From contig UQPI01000089.1 in the NCBI GenBank assembly GCA_900542945.1, forward strand, positions 1 to 5,164: a DNA stretch of 5,164 bases, written 5' to 3'. Shown piece by piece: positions 4,975 to 5,164 of the stretch; positions within the stretch are counted from its first letter, which is position 1; every line of letters starts with the position of its first letter. The DNA comes from an uncultured Collinsella sp. GTDB lineage: Bacteria; Actinomycetota; Coriobacteriia; Coriobacteriales; Coriobacteriaceae. The notes under the pieces were generated by a model that was not told the DNA's origin, made no database searches, and saw nothing but the letters and a program-made list of their open reading frames with translations. Made by a program: the position numbers and the translations under genes.

Positions 4975-4990
4975 GTTTACCGAGGTTAAC
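4975..4990. promoter_or_regulatory. Operator-like site 1 in the terminal intergenic region
   Basis: GTTTACC-GA-GGTTAAC is a 16-bp near-palindrome with 6 of 7 arm pairs matched. It directly follows repeat copy 4 and is related in sequence to the site at 5030-5045 (shared core ACC-NN-GGT-N-AAC). The binding protein is unknown. Confidence 0.35.
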
Positions 4991-5029
4991 TTATGGAGAA
5001 GGTATGGCGGCGCGGTTTGTCGCAGCAAA

Positions 5030-5051
5030 GTAAACCACGGTGAACTATATT
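5030..5051 (+). promoter_or_regulatory. Operator-like site 2 abutting a -10-like element
   Basis: GTAAACC-AC-GGTGAAC (5030-5045) repeats the core of the site 55 bp upstream, with 5 of 7 arm pairs matched. TATATT (5046-5051), a good -10 candidate, follows at once, while no acceptable -35 is seen. A regulator bound here could replace or block the -35 contact. Transcription would start near 5057, where the inverted repeats of the window's end begin. Confidence 0.35.
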
Positions 5052-5056
5052 GTTTT

Positions 5057-5164
5057 CAGCAACGGAGCAGGCAATAGGCGATGAAAAAGCCTGCCCTGTT
5101 GAGTTTGATTCGCATTCCTCCCCTCTGTGCGATTCAACGGTGTACTTCGGGAACAGGCCCGCTG
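5057..5164 (+). ncRNA. Possible structured RNA or leader, cut by the window end
   Basis: Two strong inverted repeats lie in tandem: 5061-5072 with 5089-5100 (12 pairs, one G-U and one A-C mismatch) and 5105-5114 with 5128-5137 (9 of 10). CAGC (5057-5060) can pair with GCTG (5161-5164) to close a multibranch fold. CCTGTT (5095-5100) can instead pair with AACAGG (5152-5157), a mutually exclusive alternative. The frame from the ATG at 5081 is open to the window edge but has no good ribosome binding site and runs across these repeats, so I do not call it a gene. No known RNA family is recognised. Confidence 0.3.

Larger units (their letters stand above)
4516..4976. repeat. 48-bp perfect inverted repeats flanking the alkyltransferase gene
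   Basis: Positions 4516-4563 and 4929-4976 are exact reverse complements over 48 bp. They contain palindrome copies 3 and 4 but extend past them by the flank ACCTGCC (4516-4522), matched as GGCAGGT (4970-4976). Copies 1 and 2 do not share this flank. The 365 bp between the arms hold one gene, so the whole resembles a small gene cassette bounded by inverted repeats. Recent duplication or gene conversion between the copies would explain it equally well. No transposase is present inside. Confidence 0.85.

Noticed and set aside
5056..5115. 19-residue minus-strand ORF preceded by GAGGGGAGGA
   Set aside because: The purine-rich stretch looks like a Shine-Dalgarno site, but it is too close to the ATG and the ORF overlaps two inverted repeats. 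No further support.
5081..5164. Partial + strand ORF beginning MKKPALL and running off the window
   Set aside because: The nearest GGAG is 13 nt from the ATG, and the sequence coincides with strong inverted repeats. It cannot be told from a structured RNA without downstream sequence.

Overview
The window looks like chromosomal DNA from a high-GC, gut-type actinobacterium, most likely of the class Coriobacteriia (Collinsella-like). This is inferred from the GC-rich third codon positions, the character of the encoded proteins and the style of the intergenic palindromes. No rRNA or other lineage marker is present, so the placement is tentative.

Layout, all genes on the + strand: (1) 1-297, a long regulatory region rich in palindromes; (2) 298-1968, pckA, ATP-dependent phosphoenolpyruvate carboxykinase; (3) 2025-2195, a leader or small-RNA region with a promoter-like sequence and a very long terminator-type hairpin; (4) 2196-2915, a solo B3/B4-domain protein (the editing-type domain of PheRS beta); (5) 3089-3538, a MarR-family regulator, followed after 119 bp by (6) 3658-4512, a DegV/FakB-type fatty-acid-binding protein; (7) 4592-4912, a minimal alkyltransferase-like DNA repair protein that keeps the PCHRV cysteine; (8) 4977-5164, a gene-less end with two operator-like repeats and a potentially structured RNA cut off by the window edge.

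The unifying feature is a family of four near-identical ~40-bp palindromes (arms of 15-16 bp, 9-nt loop). One lies 10-28 nt after the stop codon of pckA, the B3/B4 gene, degV and the alkyltransferase gene. None lies between marR and degV, which suggests those two form one transcription unit. The copies alternate in loop orientation, so the B3/B4 gene and the alkyltransferase gene are each enclosed by inward-facing opposite copies. Around the alkyltransferase gene the inverted identity is perfect for 48 bp, beyond the repeat itself. The repeats probably act as bidirectional terminators and may belong to a REP-like family.

The genes do not form one obvious pathway. pckA is central carbon metabolism (PEP/oxaloacetate interconversion), marR-degV is plausibly a lipid-responsive unit, and the other two are single-gene quality-control or repair functions. 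The parts most worth a second look are the repeat family, the 48-bp inverted repeats, the B3/B4 leader, and the paired LacI-operator-like sites before pckA.
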